This document shows positions 54,511 to 64,000 of a DNA stretch of 64,000 nt, one piece after another. The stretch is from Buxus sempervirens (taxonomy: Eukaryota; Streptophyta; Magnoliopsida; Buxales; Buxaceae). The stretch's first letter is position 1. Each line of letters begins with the position of its first letter. The stretch lies in the NCBI GenBank assembly GCA_947561395.2, contig OX387190.1, positions 26,096,858 to 26,160,857 of the forward strand, read 5' to 3'. Under the pieces are notes generated by a model. The model worked only from the letters and a program-made list of their open reading frames with translations. It was not told where the DNA came from and did no database searches. Position numbers and translations under genes: made by a program.

Positions 54511-56017
54511 TGGGATTAAGCATTTGAAATTGATTCATCTTCATTGATTGACTTCTTTCCAAAGCTTGATCTCGTGGCTTGAAAGCGTGTTCATTAAGCG
54601 TAAGTTCAAGACACAAAACCCAAGCTTGAGCCTAAGCACAGCTAACGGAGGTAGTTGACAAACCAAGCTTGAACTCGCTATGTGATGTGATTACCAGAAA
54701 AGGATTGGCAATCCAAGCCATCGCCTCTTCGCAAAAGCGACACCAAAGTTTGGAATCGCTATGTGAAGGGATTAGAAGAAAAAGATAGCACGGCAACACA
54801 AGCCATCCCCTCTTCGCAAAAGCGACACCAAGTTTTGGACTCGCTATGTGAAGGGATTAGAAGAAAAAGATAGCACGAGCAAGGACTATTTGGATTATGA
54901 AGTTTCTATGTTATTAAGTGACAAAACATGTAATTATTATTTTTTTTTTCTTTTCTCACTCAAACTCAATGAAAGGCTGCACGAGGCCGACTTTGTTTGT
55001 AACCATTCACATGGAACCCTAATCTGCCCCTAATGGTTATGATTTGATAATTCGTAAACTGGGTTACGGTTCGATGAGGGTTCGGTACAACCAAATTCTG
55101 ACCATAAACCCCACCTTAATTCATTCAAGTATATGTGATTAATATGCACATTTCATAAAATAAAATAAAAACCTTAATAATATTAACATTTTATAGTACA
55201 GTCGGATCAACCGGATTCTCCCGATTCAAACCCGATAGAATTAGAAATCGGTTTGGTATGGGCCAGGCATTCATATGGGTTGGTAAGGGTTTGTTAGAGC
55301 CCGCCTCGAACTTGTTATGTTGTCATTCCTACTACTAGGAGCTGCATGCGCTACGCGCATAGAAACGTGAGCCCACTTAGATAAATAGCGCGAGGTAATT
55401 ACAACATGTTTAAAATAATGAGGGATTATTTTGTTTGGGAAGGGCAATGTTTGGAAAAAAAAAAAAAAGGTAGGTCAGAATCTGGAAGGAATATTCCCCC
55501 TTTTCTTTTTATTAATATTCTAAGAAAAACCTTGACTTTGATACGAAATGCCGACAAATGTACAAACCTTGACTTTGATACAAAAGGCCAAAAACCACCT
55601 GCCAATTTAAGACAAACAGGAGGTATTATTCCTTAAACTATACCAATATATATATTATTAACTAAAAGAAACTCTCTGTCGTACACTTTTGCTTCTAGCC
55701 TCATCAAAAAGAAGATTTGTGACGGCCGAAGTGGGTGTTTTAACCAGCAACAAGGAGAAAAATCCAAACCATGGTTAGCAAAGCTAATCGGCGACCCGGT
55801 TGCATCTCTGACGTTGTGTACGAACCGAACGTCTGAAAACAAAGGTCTCGTGGAGCTTATTTCCAGGATTTGACCTGAAAGTACACATCATCTGAATTTA
55901 GGAAGGGTATGATCAATTGAGAGTCGCCTTCAACTATTAAATATTAGATTTGAAGTTGGTTTGCTACTTTGAAACAATCCAACTTTCTGAGTCCTTTCAA
56001 TGCCCTTTTTAACATAC

Positions 56018-56027
56018 TATATATATG
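56018..56027 (+). promoter_or_regulatory. TATA box of peptide gene copy A
   Basis: CTATATATAT lies 117 bases before the start codon at 56144 and is preserved in copy B at 61221-61234. Confidence 0.6.
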
Positions 56028-56143
56028 ACCACTTAATTTGTGTGCCACGCCCCACAACTTAGTCCCAAGCAAATTCTTGTGAAGATCTTGTCTCTGATTC
56101 TCCCCTCCCCTCACCTCACTCGCTTCGGCATCTTCTGCCGGAG

Positions 56144-56281
56144 ATGGACCAGAAGATCATCGGTGGTACCAGCCGCCGCTTGCCCATTAGAGGGTCCATC
56201 AAGCGTCAGATATTTGCTTGTTTCTGGAAGAAGTTGAAGACCGTGATGGGTAACATTGCTGATTTCCTCGTGCACAGATGA
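56144..56281 (+). CDS. Small basic peptide gene, copy A (45 residues)
   Basis: ATGGACCAGAAGATCATC opens a frame for a short basic peptide starting MDQKIIGGTSRR and ending in FACFWKKLKTVMG and HR. I do not recognise the family. Evidence for a gene is comparative: copy B (61342-61530) keeps the start, stop, frame and C-terminal 32 residues with few changes, and both have a TATA box and a similar leader. This copy lacks 17 residues after TSRR-like sequence that B has. No signal peptide is visible; an amphipathic Trp/Lys helix is likely at the C-terminus. It could be a secreted or cytosolic micropeptide, or a chance frame kept by recent duplication. Confidence 0.5.
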   Translation: MDQKIIGGTSRRLPIRGSIKRQIFACFWKKLKTVMGNIADFLVHR

Positions 56282-56606
56282 GGTTAACTCCTAAGCATCT
56301 GCATTCTCTTGTTGCAATCTTAGTTCTTTGTTGGACCATATTATGAGATTTTTATGGATTTGGACCAGTCTTAGTGTGAACTTATACTGATTTGCAGAAA
56401 TACTAGCAGATTCAAATCTCCATCTGGGGATGGGATTGAGCAGGCGTTTAGGTGATACTGATAGTCTTGAATCATTTAATCTTAGCAGAATTCTATAATA
56501 TTGGGGCTTTTGTAACTAGTCTATTAAAAAGACTTCAATGGGATCTTTGCAGCAGTGTTATAACAGGTAACTTTCAAGGATGCAGTTTTTTCCATATAGC
56601 ATTGCA

Positions 56607-56643
56607 TCTCTCTCTCTCTCTATCTCTCTCTCTCTCTCTCTCT
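56607..56643. repeat. (CT)n microsatellite
   Basis: About 18 CT units with one TA interruption. The homologous site in copy B has only about five units (62140-62152). Confidence 0.95.
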
Positions 56644-56990
56644 GTTTCAACTTTTCTTACCAGAAGGTGCCATTTTAGGATCCAGAGCATCATCCTCAGG
56701 TCCTGGGATTGTAGTGGGTATGTGATCTAATGTTTGATAAACAAAAAGAAAGCTTAAAATTAAGTGAAAAATAAGGATTCAAGGAAGATTCTTTGAGTTC
56801 ATTCAGAGCTTTTCCAGATACATGAACAAATCAAGTAGGGGCCCACCAAGATGATCGCTTTCACCCTCATAAATACACACACAAAACCAGCTGTAACCTG
56901 GCTTGCCAACTTCAAGGAAGATTCACATACCCAGATTCACAGAAGAAGCAAGTGGTCCTACCTCCAAATAAGATTACCATGAGGCATTAT

Positions 56991-57444
56991 AAGAAGCAAC
57001 CCAGTTTGTTGCTGCTGCACCACTGTAGAGGGGATGCAGGATTTTTGCTGTGGGAGAGGTAGGATGCTGCAAACTTGCAGTTAATTCCATGGTAACTTCT
57101 TTTTTTTTCAGAAACAAAGATGAACTAAAAAAAAAAAAAAACAAAGATGAACTAGTAAAATAACCAAACCACCATGATACATAAATAAAAATGAGAATAT
57201 CTCCAATCATCATCTCCCTCAGTAAAACACCAATAAAAAAAGGTGGAAAGGTAGCCCGAAAACTAACCTGCTTAACAGCATGAACATCATCACTACACAG
57301 TTCTAAGTTACCGCACAAATTCATTCCATAACAAAGAGTCCTGAGACCTGGTACCTAGCGCAAAACCTAAGGAACTAACAGGCATGCATGAACACTCACC
57401 GCAAATAGCTAATTCCCCGAGGCAAAGCTCATTGTGTCATATGA
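56991..57444. other. Spacer after copy A
   Basis: No gene is recognised. Two A-rich runs (57127-57141 and nearby) and a short minus-strand frame without family match. Possibly intron of the pseudogene to its right. Confidence 0.5.
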
Positions 57445-57975
57445 TTACTGCGTTTCGGAGAGGATGCATGACGAAGTCTTGGCCCTTGCAAAATCAACCA
57501 GATCTTTGAAGAGGATGTCATCGGGCTTTGCTTGTTTAGTTGGGGTCGAAGATTCATGAGCACCGGGGTTTCCTTGGTTGACAGAGAGATTCTTGGTCCG
57601 GCTTACCAGCTTGGGAAACACCGCCTGATAAAGCTTCTTGTTGCTCAAAGACCCGTTGCCTATGGTTATACTTGGCAGGTGGGGGAGGCAAGAAACCAGG
57701 AAACTGGGCATCCCATGGAGCTGGAGGGAGCCGCTCGGTAGATACTGCTGCTTCTGCAGGTTCATCATATTTGGGCTGCCCAGGATACGAGGGTGCTGCA
57801 ATTGAGTTCCCAACATACGAGGAAGGAGGTGGCACAAAAGTTGGAGTTGTCGCAGGAGCACTAGAGCGTGAATTGTCCATATGACTTGGAACTGAAAAGG
57901 GCTTTTGTTCTGGAATTCCAGATGGTTTTTCCGATTTGTAGGCATCACCACTAAGATAAACAACCATCCCAGCAT
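57445..57975 (-). pseudogene. Fragment resembling the C-terminal exon of a TOM1-like (VHS/GAT) protein
   Basis: On the minus strand TTCAG|AT at 57975 looks like an acceptor; the frame then reads DAGMVVYLSGDAYKSE, a Pro/Ser-rich region with LPPAPWDAQFPGFLPPPPA and KYNHRQRVFEQQ. A frame change near 57610-57630 is needed to reach TKNLSVNQGN and KPDDILFKDLVDFARAK before the stop at 57445. The KPDD-LFKDLVD end is like plant TOM1-like proteins, which sort ubiquitinated cargo at endosomes. No VHS or GAT domain is found to the right, so this is a truncated, frameshifted remnant. The family call rests on short motifs. Confidence 0.45.
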
Positions 57976-58869
57976 CTGAACTAGGGCATGATTGGTAAAA
58001 GAATAGCTTTCATAAAGATGTATCTGTACAATTACACATTTTCCTTGATTTGACTTTTTTCTCTTTTACGTGTGAAAAAGAGGGCATTAGGAGGAGGTTT
58101 TGAACCCAGGACATGTAGGTTAACAGTTCATCCCATGGTTCTCTCCTTAGCAACTAGGTAACCCTAAATGGTCAATACGCACCGATTAGTTTGCAAATAA
58201 CATGAAACATTTTAAAAAAACTATAAAAACAGTTAATTCCCATGTAACTAAAGAAAGTTCAAATACAAAACTAAAATTTGCTAATAAATTTAAAATCAAT
58301 AGAGTTTTCAGCAGCAAACCTTGTGTATAGATTTCTAAAATAATATGAGAAACGAGAGCAAGCAGTGTAGTATAGCCTTATATAATAAGAATTTTGCAAT
58401 TTCCGGTCCAATGTCCCAAAAATAGATTTCTGTAAAATAATTTGTTAAGCAATTTCAGAAACAGAGAGAGCGAGACAGATCTAGAGAGAGAGAGAACATA
58501 TGATACAAGATCTACACATGCTAGGACTTCAGTAGGCAAGAGGTGCCTAGCTACACGCTCTAGTAGAAATAATTTATTAAGCATCAATTTTTTTTAACGT
58601 TTCTTGAAGTCCTCAGCAAGGAAGATGTTAGGATATGGTTCTATTTTGCCAATACGCTCTAGATATATTTGGATGAGACGATATGAAAAAAAGCGTTGTG
58701 GAAAAGTAAATTGAGGAGTGGGATATTTCAAAGTCAACTACACGTACAAATGTTCCAATGCACAAGCCTTCATATTTCATACCATGATGTCTCTCAGTCT
58801 CAGCAGCCTACCCATCCACATCATGTACAAATTCCACTAGTTGAATATTCAAAACCTTTTATGCTAGAG
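57976..58869. other. Intergenic stretch before copy B
   Basis: AT-rich, with a GA-rich patch near 58462-58497. No gene or transposon end recognised. Confidence 0.5.
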
Positions 58870-59415
58870 TTCATCAAACATTTTTATATCAAAGTCATGG
58901 TCAGTGTACAATCACATTCTCATATATGATTAAGGTCGTAAAGGAGTCAAGCTGAGAAGGGTTTTGCTAGCTCAGCCAAGCTCTTCAAAGTCTGACCATT
59001 CTCAATTAGTTTTGTTGGGTTTATTATGGACTCATGATGGTCAAAATTAGTCATCCCAAGCTCAGTTTTATCACGACTCATTTAAGCCCAAAATCCCATA
59101 AACATAATGACTAAAAAGCTCCATAGTTCAGATTCTATGTTTGGAACTTTAGATTTCGGCAAAAAGAAAAAAAATGCTAAAATTTTCTTTTCTCCTGTTT
59201 GGTTAAAGGGAAAGAAAGTGATTTGAAGAGAGTTTATCAAGGTAAAAAATTCTCACCTAAAAGGTAGAGAATTTGAAAGAAAAGAAAAGAAAGTCTTCTA
59301 TCACCTACCATTAACACCACCCTCCTACCCCACCACCACTATAACCACTCCCACCACCCACCACCACTATTACCACCCACCAACCTGCCATCGCTCATCA
59401 TTGCCCCACCATGAC

Positions 59416-59930
59416 GCCAAACAGAATAGAGATTATTCTGTAGGCTAGTTCGAACAGATGATAAACAGGGAAGAACACAAGCAGCTTACCCAAAACACAG
59501 AGAAAAACGTCTCTAAGGTTCAATTCAATATTAATTAATCAAATAATCCCAAAATCAATCCACAAGCCGGACTTTATAGCCAAAAATCGTCTATATTGGA
59601 AAGTTACTAAAAACGGCAAAAGCCCCTAAAGCATGCCTAAATGAAATATAGAATAAAATAAGCAACCTTTGAAAAATCTAGCCTAAATCGGGTTTAAAAT
59701 CACTTCCTAATTGACAATTCGGAGAGGAAAACAGCGGAATTTGAGGTCGAGAAAGGTGCACATCGACTTCAGTCATGTACCACAGCGTGCGCGCCGGAAA
59801 TTTGACAAAATACTAAAACGCACTCAAAATTGCCCCAATTAGAAAGATGTCACCATCACTTCTTGCCTTTGCGATGCTCTGCCAACTCATGGTATTCTAG
59901 TGCCATCAATGTGCAATTTTACAGCTCAGC
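59416..59930. other. Unrelated insert in the CCA tract of copy B
   Basis: It is not present in copies A or C. It starts near GCCAAACAGAATAGAG and ends before CATCATCTATCTCGGATC. I see no inverted or direct terminal repeat and no coding frame; it could be a retrotransposon fragment. Confidence 0.45.
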
Positions 59931-61220
59931 ATCATCTATCTCGGATCCCCCTACATCACACCACTACAACCATCATCACATCACCACTCCCACAATCACC
60001 CCCACCACCACTAACACTCCCCACCCACCATCTTGTCAAATTTTATTTTTCTTTTCTTCTTATTTTTCATCTCTCCAAACATTGAAAAAAAAAACCACTA
60101 TTTTCTCTTTTTTTTTCTATTTTTTTTTCTTTTGTAGGTTTCTTTTCTTTTCTTCCAAAATGATTCTTTGCTAAAGTCTACCTAACGGAATAAATCCTTA
60201 ACAATGCTAACCCGGACTGATTGGGATAATGCATTTGAAATTGATTCATTGATTGACTTCTTTCCAAACTTGATCTCGTGGCTTGAAAGCCTGTTCATTA
60301 AGCGTAAGTTCAACACACAAAACCCAAGCTTGAGCCTAAGCGGGCTAACGCAGGTAGTTGACAACCCAAGTTTGAAGTCGCTATGTGATGTGAATACAAG
60401 AAAAGGACTGGCAAAAGCGACACCAAGTTTGGACTCGCTATGTGAAGGGATTAATTAGAAGCAATACAAGAAAAGGACTGGCAAAAGCGACACCAAGTTT
60501 GAACTCGCTATGTGAAGGGATTAGAAGAAAAAGATAGCACGAGCAAGGACTATTTGGATTACGAAGCTTCTATGTTATTAAATGACAGTTACTGCTTTTT
60601 TGTTTCTTTTCTAACTCAAACTCAAACTCAATGGGAGGCTGCAAGTGGCCGACTTTGTTTGTAACCATACACATTAGCCTAATCCACCCCTTATGGTTAT
60701 GATTTGATAGTTCATAACTCGGCTTACGGTTTGATCGGGGTTCCGTCCAACCCGATTCTGACCTATAAGCCTGACCTTAATTCATTCAAACATATGTTAT
60801 TAATATGCACATTTCATATTAAGGTTATTTCTGCCTTAGTGGGTTTTTATTAAAAAAAAAAATGCATATTTCATATAAAAACTTTAACATATTAACATTT
60901 TATAGCACAATGGGATCAACCAGATTCTCCCGATAGAATCGGAAATCGGTTTGATATGGACCAGACATTGATATGGGCTGGTCAAATTTGTTAGAGCCCG
61001 CCTCGAACTTGTTATGTTGTCATCCCCATTATTTGGATAACCATTCTAAGAAGAATCTTGACTTTGATACTAAAAGAAGACAAATGTAGAAATGGCGAAA
61101 AACCACTTGTCAATTTAAGACAAGCAGGAGTTATTATTCCAGATTCCCTAAGGAGTGAAATGCTTGGACCATATGGTATGCATGCACCTTCTGAGTCCTT
61201 TCAATGCCCTTAATAGCACG

Positions 61221-61234
61221 CTATATATATATAG
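61221..61234 (+). promoter_or_regulatory. TATA box of peptide gene copy B
   Basis: CTATATATATATAG, 108 bases before the start codon at 61342. Confidence 0.6.
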
Positions 61235-61341
61235 CACCCCCCACAACTCAAGTCCCAAACAAATTCTTGTGAATATCTTGCCTCTGATTCTCTCATTCTC
61301 CCCTCACCTCACCTCTCTTGCTTCGGCATCTTCTGCCAAAG

Positions 61342-61530
61342 ATGGATCAGAAGATCATCGGTGGTACCAGACGCTGCTCGCCAGAGGGTAGAAAGATGTC
61401 GAAAAAGTTTCAAAATAAGGGAGAATTTCTGCCCATTAGAAGGTCCATCAAGCGTCAGATATTTGCTTGTTTCTGGAAGAAGTTGAAGACCGTGATGGGC
61501 AAAATTGCTGATTGCCTCGTGCACAGATGA
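61342..61530 (+). CDS. Small basic peptide gene, copy B (62 residues)
   Basis: The frame starts MDQKIIGGTRRCSPEGRKM and ends with the same FACFWKKLKTVMG block and HR as copy A. It has 17 residues that copy A lacks, an in-frame difference of 51 nt. Differences between copies in the shared part are few (for example GNIADF versus GKIADC). The family is not recognised. The longer frame back to 61318 adds residues before the Met conserved in both copies and is not preferred. As with copy A, coding status rests on the paired comparison. Confidence 0.5.
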   Translation: MDQKIIGGTRRCSPEGRKMSKKFQNKGEFLPIRRSIKRQIFACFWKKLKTVMGKIADCLVHR

Positions 61531-62487
61531 GGTTAACTCTCCTAAGCATCTGCATCCTCTTGTTGCAATCTTAGTTCTTAGTTAGGCCATCTTATAAGAT
61601 TTTTATGGATTTGGACCAATAGTAGTGTGAGCTTATACTGATTTGCAGAAATACTAGCTCTTAAAATAGAATATCCGTCATATGTGCTCTATCCTTTCTA
61701 GTATGAGCGATCCTTGCTCTGTCCCATATAAGTATTTCTCTTGATTCAAGGGATAACCATGGATTGTTTCCTTGTATATTGTTGCCTTATTCTAGTCCTT
61801 AAATTGTGGATCTAGATCTCAATTTATGGATTGTATAGCTTATATATTACTGTGTATGCTACTTTGTAAAGCATTGATTTTAATTCAGAATACAGAAAAG
61901 ATTCTCCTCTGCCTTTCTCTGTTACGATTTTATCACTAGCAGATTCAAATCTCCATCTGGGGATGGGATTGAGCAGGCGTTTAGGTGATACTGATAGTCT
62001 TGAATCATTTAATCTTAGCAGAATTCTATAATATTGTGACTTTTGTAACTAGTCTATATTAAAAAGACTTCAATGGGATCTTTGCAGCAGTGTTATAACA
62101 GGTAACTTTCAAGGATGCAGTTTTTCCATGTAGCATTGCATCTCTCTCTCTTTTTATTTCAACTTTTTCTTACCAGAAGGTACCATTTTAGGATCCAGAG
62201 CATCATCCTCAGGTCCTGGGATTTTGGTGGGTCTGTAATCTAATGTTTGATAAACAAAAAGAAAGCTTAAAATTAAGTGAAAAATAAGGATTCAAGGAAG
62301 ATTCTTAAGAATTCATTCAGAGCTTTTCCAGATAGATGCACAAATCAAGTAGGGCCCAGTACCGAGATGATCACTTTCACCCTCAAACACTCGCATTGCC
62401 AACTTCAAGGAAGATTCACATACCCAAATTCACAGAAGAAGCAAGTTGTCACCTCCAAATAAAATTACCATGAAGCCATTATAAGTG

Positions 62488-62747
62488 TTGAGGAATTATA
62501 TTAAATATATAAAGTTCACCCCTTACAATCAGCTTGAGCTTTTAATAGAAACGGTGTTCTACATGGTATCAGAGCCTTAGGCAAATGCCAAGTCCTGGGT
62601 TCAAACCTTCACTCCACCCATTGAGAAAAAAAAATATTTTACTCTACCCATTGATAAAAATATATATTTTACGTGTAGAACCTCCCTAAAATGGATCCCC
62701 TAAAAAAATGGGTTTGAGTCCAGCCCCTTACAATCAGCTTGAGCTCA
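62488..62747 (+). mobile_element. TRIM-like or truncated copia-type element
   Basis: TGTTGAGGAATTATATTAAA at the left resembles a small LTR start. TGGTATCAGAGCC at 62559-62571 is the initiator-tRNA-Met primer site of Ty1-copia and TRIM elements. CCCCTTACAATCAGCTTGAGCT occurs in the left LTR (62518) and again at 62725-62746, so a partial second LTR is present. No coding. It lies exactly between copies B and C. Confidence 0.55.
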
Positions 62748-63718
62748 TCAAACATTTTTATATCAAAGTCATGGTCAGTGTACAATCACATTCTCATATA
62801 TTATTAAGGGCATAAAGGAGTCAAGCTGAGAAGGGTTTTGCTAGCTTAGCCAAGCTCTTCAAAGTCTGACCAATCTCAATTAGTTTTGCTGGGTTTCTTA
62901 TGGACTCATGATGGTCAAAATTAGTCAGCCCAAGCTCAATTTTATCACGACTCATTTAAGCCCAGAATCCAATAAACTTAATGACTAAAGCGCATAAGTT
63001 GAGATTCTATGTTTGGAATCTCAGATTTCGGGAGAGAGAAAAAAAAATACTGAAATTTTCTTTCTCTTGTTTGGTTAAAAGGAAAGAAAATGATTTGAAG
63101 AAAGTTTATCAAGGCAAAAAACTATCTCCTAAAACATAGAGAATTTGAAAGAAAAGAAAAGAAAGTCTTCTATCACCTACCATTAACACCACCCTCCTAC
63201 CTCACCACCACCACCATCACAATTAGACACCACCCACCACCACTTACCACCCAAATACGACCACTCCTACCACAAATACTACACTACAACCACTCCTATC
63301 ATCACCAGCCCACAACCACCACCCTACCATTGCCCACTACCACCACCACCCTACCACTACCCACTACTACCACCACCACCCCACCATCACCCACATCACC
63401 ACCCGCCACCATCAACCACCACCTACCACCCAACTACAACCACTCCTACCACTACCACCCCTCACCATCACCCTACTACTGCCCACCCCGCCACCACCGC
63501 CGCCACCACCATCCGCCACCACGACTGTCACCACCCACCATTGCTCCACCACTACAACCATCATCCCATCACCACTCCCACAATCACCCCTACCACCACT
63601 ACCATTCTCCACCCATCATCTTGTTAAAATTTATTTTGCTTTTCTTTCTATTTTTCATCTTTCCAAACATTGGAAAAAAAAACCATTATTTTCTCCTATT
63701 ATTATTATTATTTTTTTC

Positions 63719-63752
<34 letters not shown>

Positions 63753-64000
63753 TTTCTCTTTTTAGGTTTCTCTTCTTTTCTCCTTGATTGATTCTTTGCT
63801 AAAGTCTACCTAACGGCATAAATCCTTAACAATGCTAACCCGGACTGATTGGGATAATGCATTTGAAATTGCTTCATTGATTGGCTACTTTCCAAAGCTT
63901 CATCTCGTGGCTTGAAAGCCTGTCCATTGAGCGTAAGTTCAAGACACAAAAGCCAAGCTTGAGCCTAAGCAGAGCTAACGGAGGTAGTTGACAACCCAAG
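62748..64000 (+). repeat. Host repeat unit, copy C (runs off the window)
   Basis: It is collinear with copy B from CATCAAACATTTTTATATCA, through a long CCA-rich tract (63178-63612), T/ATT-rich DNA, CTAAAGTCTACCTAACGG at 63802 and GGTAGTTGACAACCCAAG at the window end. The CCA tract gives a Thr/Pro/His-rich open frame that is not a gene. If the pattern holds, a third peptide gene would lie about 1 kb beyond the window. Confidence 0.85.
63698..63754. repeat. (ATT)n microsatellite
   Basis: Two runs of ATT units flank a short T-run. The homologous positions in copies A and B are plain T-rich. Confidence 0.95.

Larger units (their letters stand above)
53819..56990 (+). repeat. Right part of host repeat unit, copy A
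   Basis: It resumes ATAAGTCCCTAACAATGCTAAC, has an insert (53842-54510), then GACTTCTTTCCAAAGCTTGATC, short tandem repeats built on CTCGCTATGTGAAGGGATTA and AGAAAAAGATAGCAC (54680-54880), a (T)n patch, the peptide gene, a (CT)n tract and a 3' part ending near ATTACCATGAGGCATTATAA. Copy B repeats this order at 60180-62487. Confidence 0.85.
58870..62487 (+). repeat. Host repeat unit, copy B
   Basis: It runs from CATCAAACATTTTTATATCA through the GTACAATCACATTCTCATA block, a CCA-rich tract (59300-59415 and 59935-60030, split by an insert), T-rich DNA, CTAAAGTCTACCTAACGG at 60172, the CTCGCTATGTGAAGGGATTA repeats (60370-60520), the peptide gene (61342-61530) and the AGCAGATTCAAATCTCCATC downstream block, ending near 62487. 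It is more similar to copy C than to A in its first 700 bp. Confidence 0.85.

Noticed and set aside
63330..63791. 153-codon Thr/Pro/His-rich frame, and the similar frames at 12935-13192 and 59830-60174
   Set aside because: Translation of CCA/CCACCA simple repeats followed by T-rich DNA.

Overview
This is plant nuclear DNA, most likely from a dicot. It holds small-exon genes with GT-AG introns, a plant NF-YB subunit, a plant-specific Golgi PMT-type methyltransferase, Ty3/gypsy elements of the Tat/Ogre type, a Ty1-copia-type primer site and AT-rich intergenic DNA. No CRISPR, operon or ribosome-binding structure is present, and the species cannot be named from the sequence alone.

Layout. Positions 1-8.7 kb are host genic: a single-exon NF-YB gene (708-1292, minus) and an eight-exon PMT24/25/26-like methyltransferase gene (3599-7573, minus). 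My exon joins for the latter give one open frame of 827 codons. Positions 8.7-12.35 kb are plain intergenic DNA. From 12.35 to 64 kb the host locus is a series of three related copies (A, B, C) of a unit of about 4 kb. Each unit has a CCA-rich tract and a family of short repeats; A and B also carry a small peptide gene (56144-56281 and 61342-61530), and C runs off the window before that point. Copy A is split at 13240/53814 by a very large nested retrotransposon block.

The retrotransposon block (13241-53813) has a 5-bp target duplication ACGGC on both sides. The outer element (element 1, plus strand, about 22.8 kb after subtracting nested insertions) has 2.28-kb LTRs, a tRNA-Arg-type primer site, a 3.2-kb leader with a 76-bp minisatellite, gag, a broken protease, RT, two RNase H domains, an integrase and a polypurine tract. 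Three later insertions lie in it: element 2 (22064-36020, minus), a related but gag-only element whose own 5' LTR is truncated; solo LTR A (38892-40829, minus); and solo LTR B (48393-50216, minus, target duplication GCATG).

The most interesting part is the region between integrase and the 3' LTR of element 1. Two apparently intact spliced genes run antisense there: a DUF7745-like gene (2 exons, 521 codons) and a Plant Mobile Domain gene of the MAIN/MAIL1 type (8 coding exons, 797 codons, RG-rich at both ends). Each antisense gene and each promoter-bearing LTR has the same promoter layout: a tandem array of imperfect palindromes followed by a TATA box. The palindrome sequence is specific to the element family (TATCCGGT/ACCGGATA in elements 1 and 2, AACCGCAC/GTGCGGTT in solo LTR A, ACCGTA/TACGGT in solo LTR B) while its position is conserved. 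A second array with the same logic lies in the leader of element 2: about 27 tandem hairpin units with a constant loop and stems that change together on both arms. I infer a family-specific cis-code, possibly read by element-encoded antisense proteins. This is a hypothesis; the sequence shows the architecture, not the binding.
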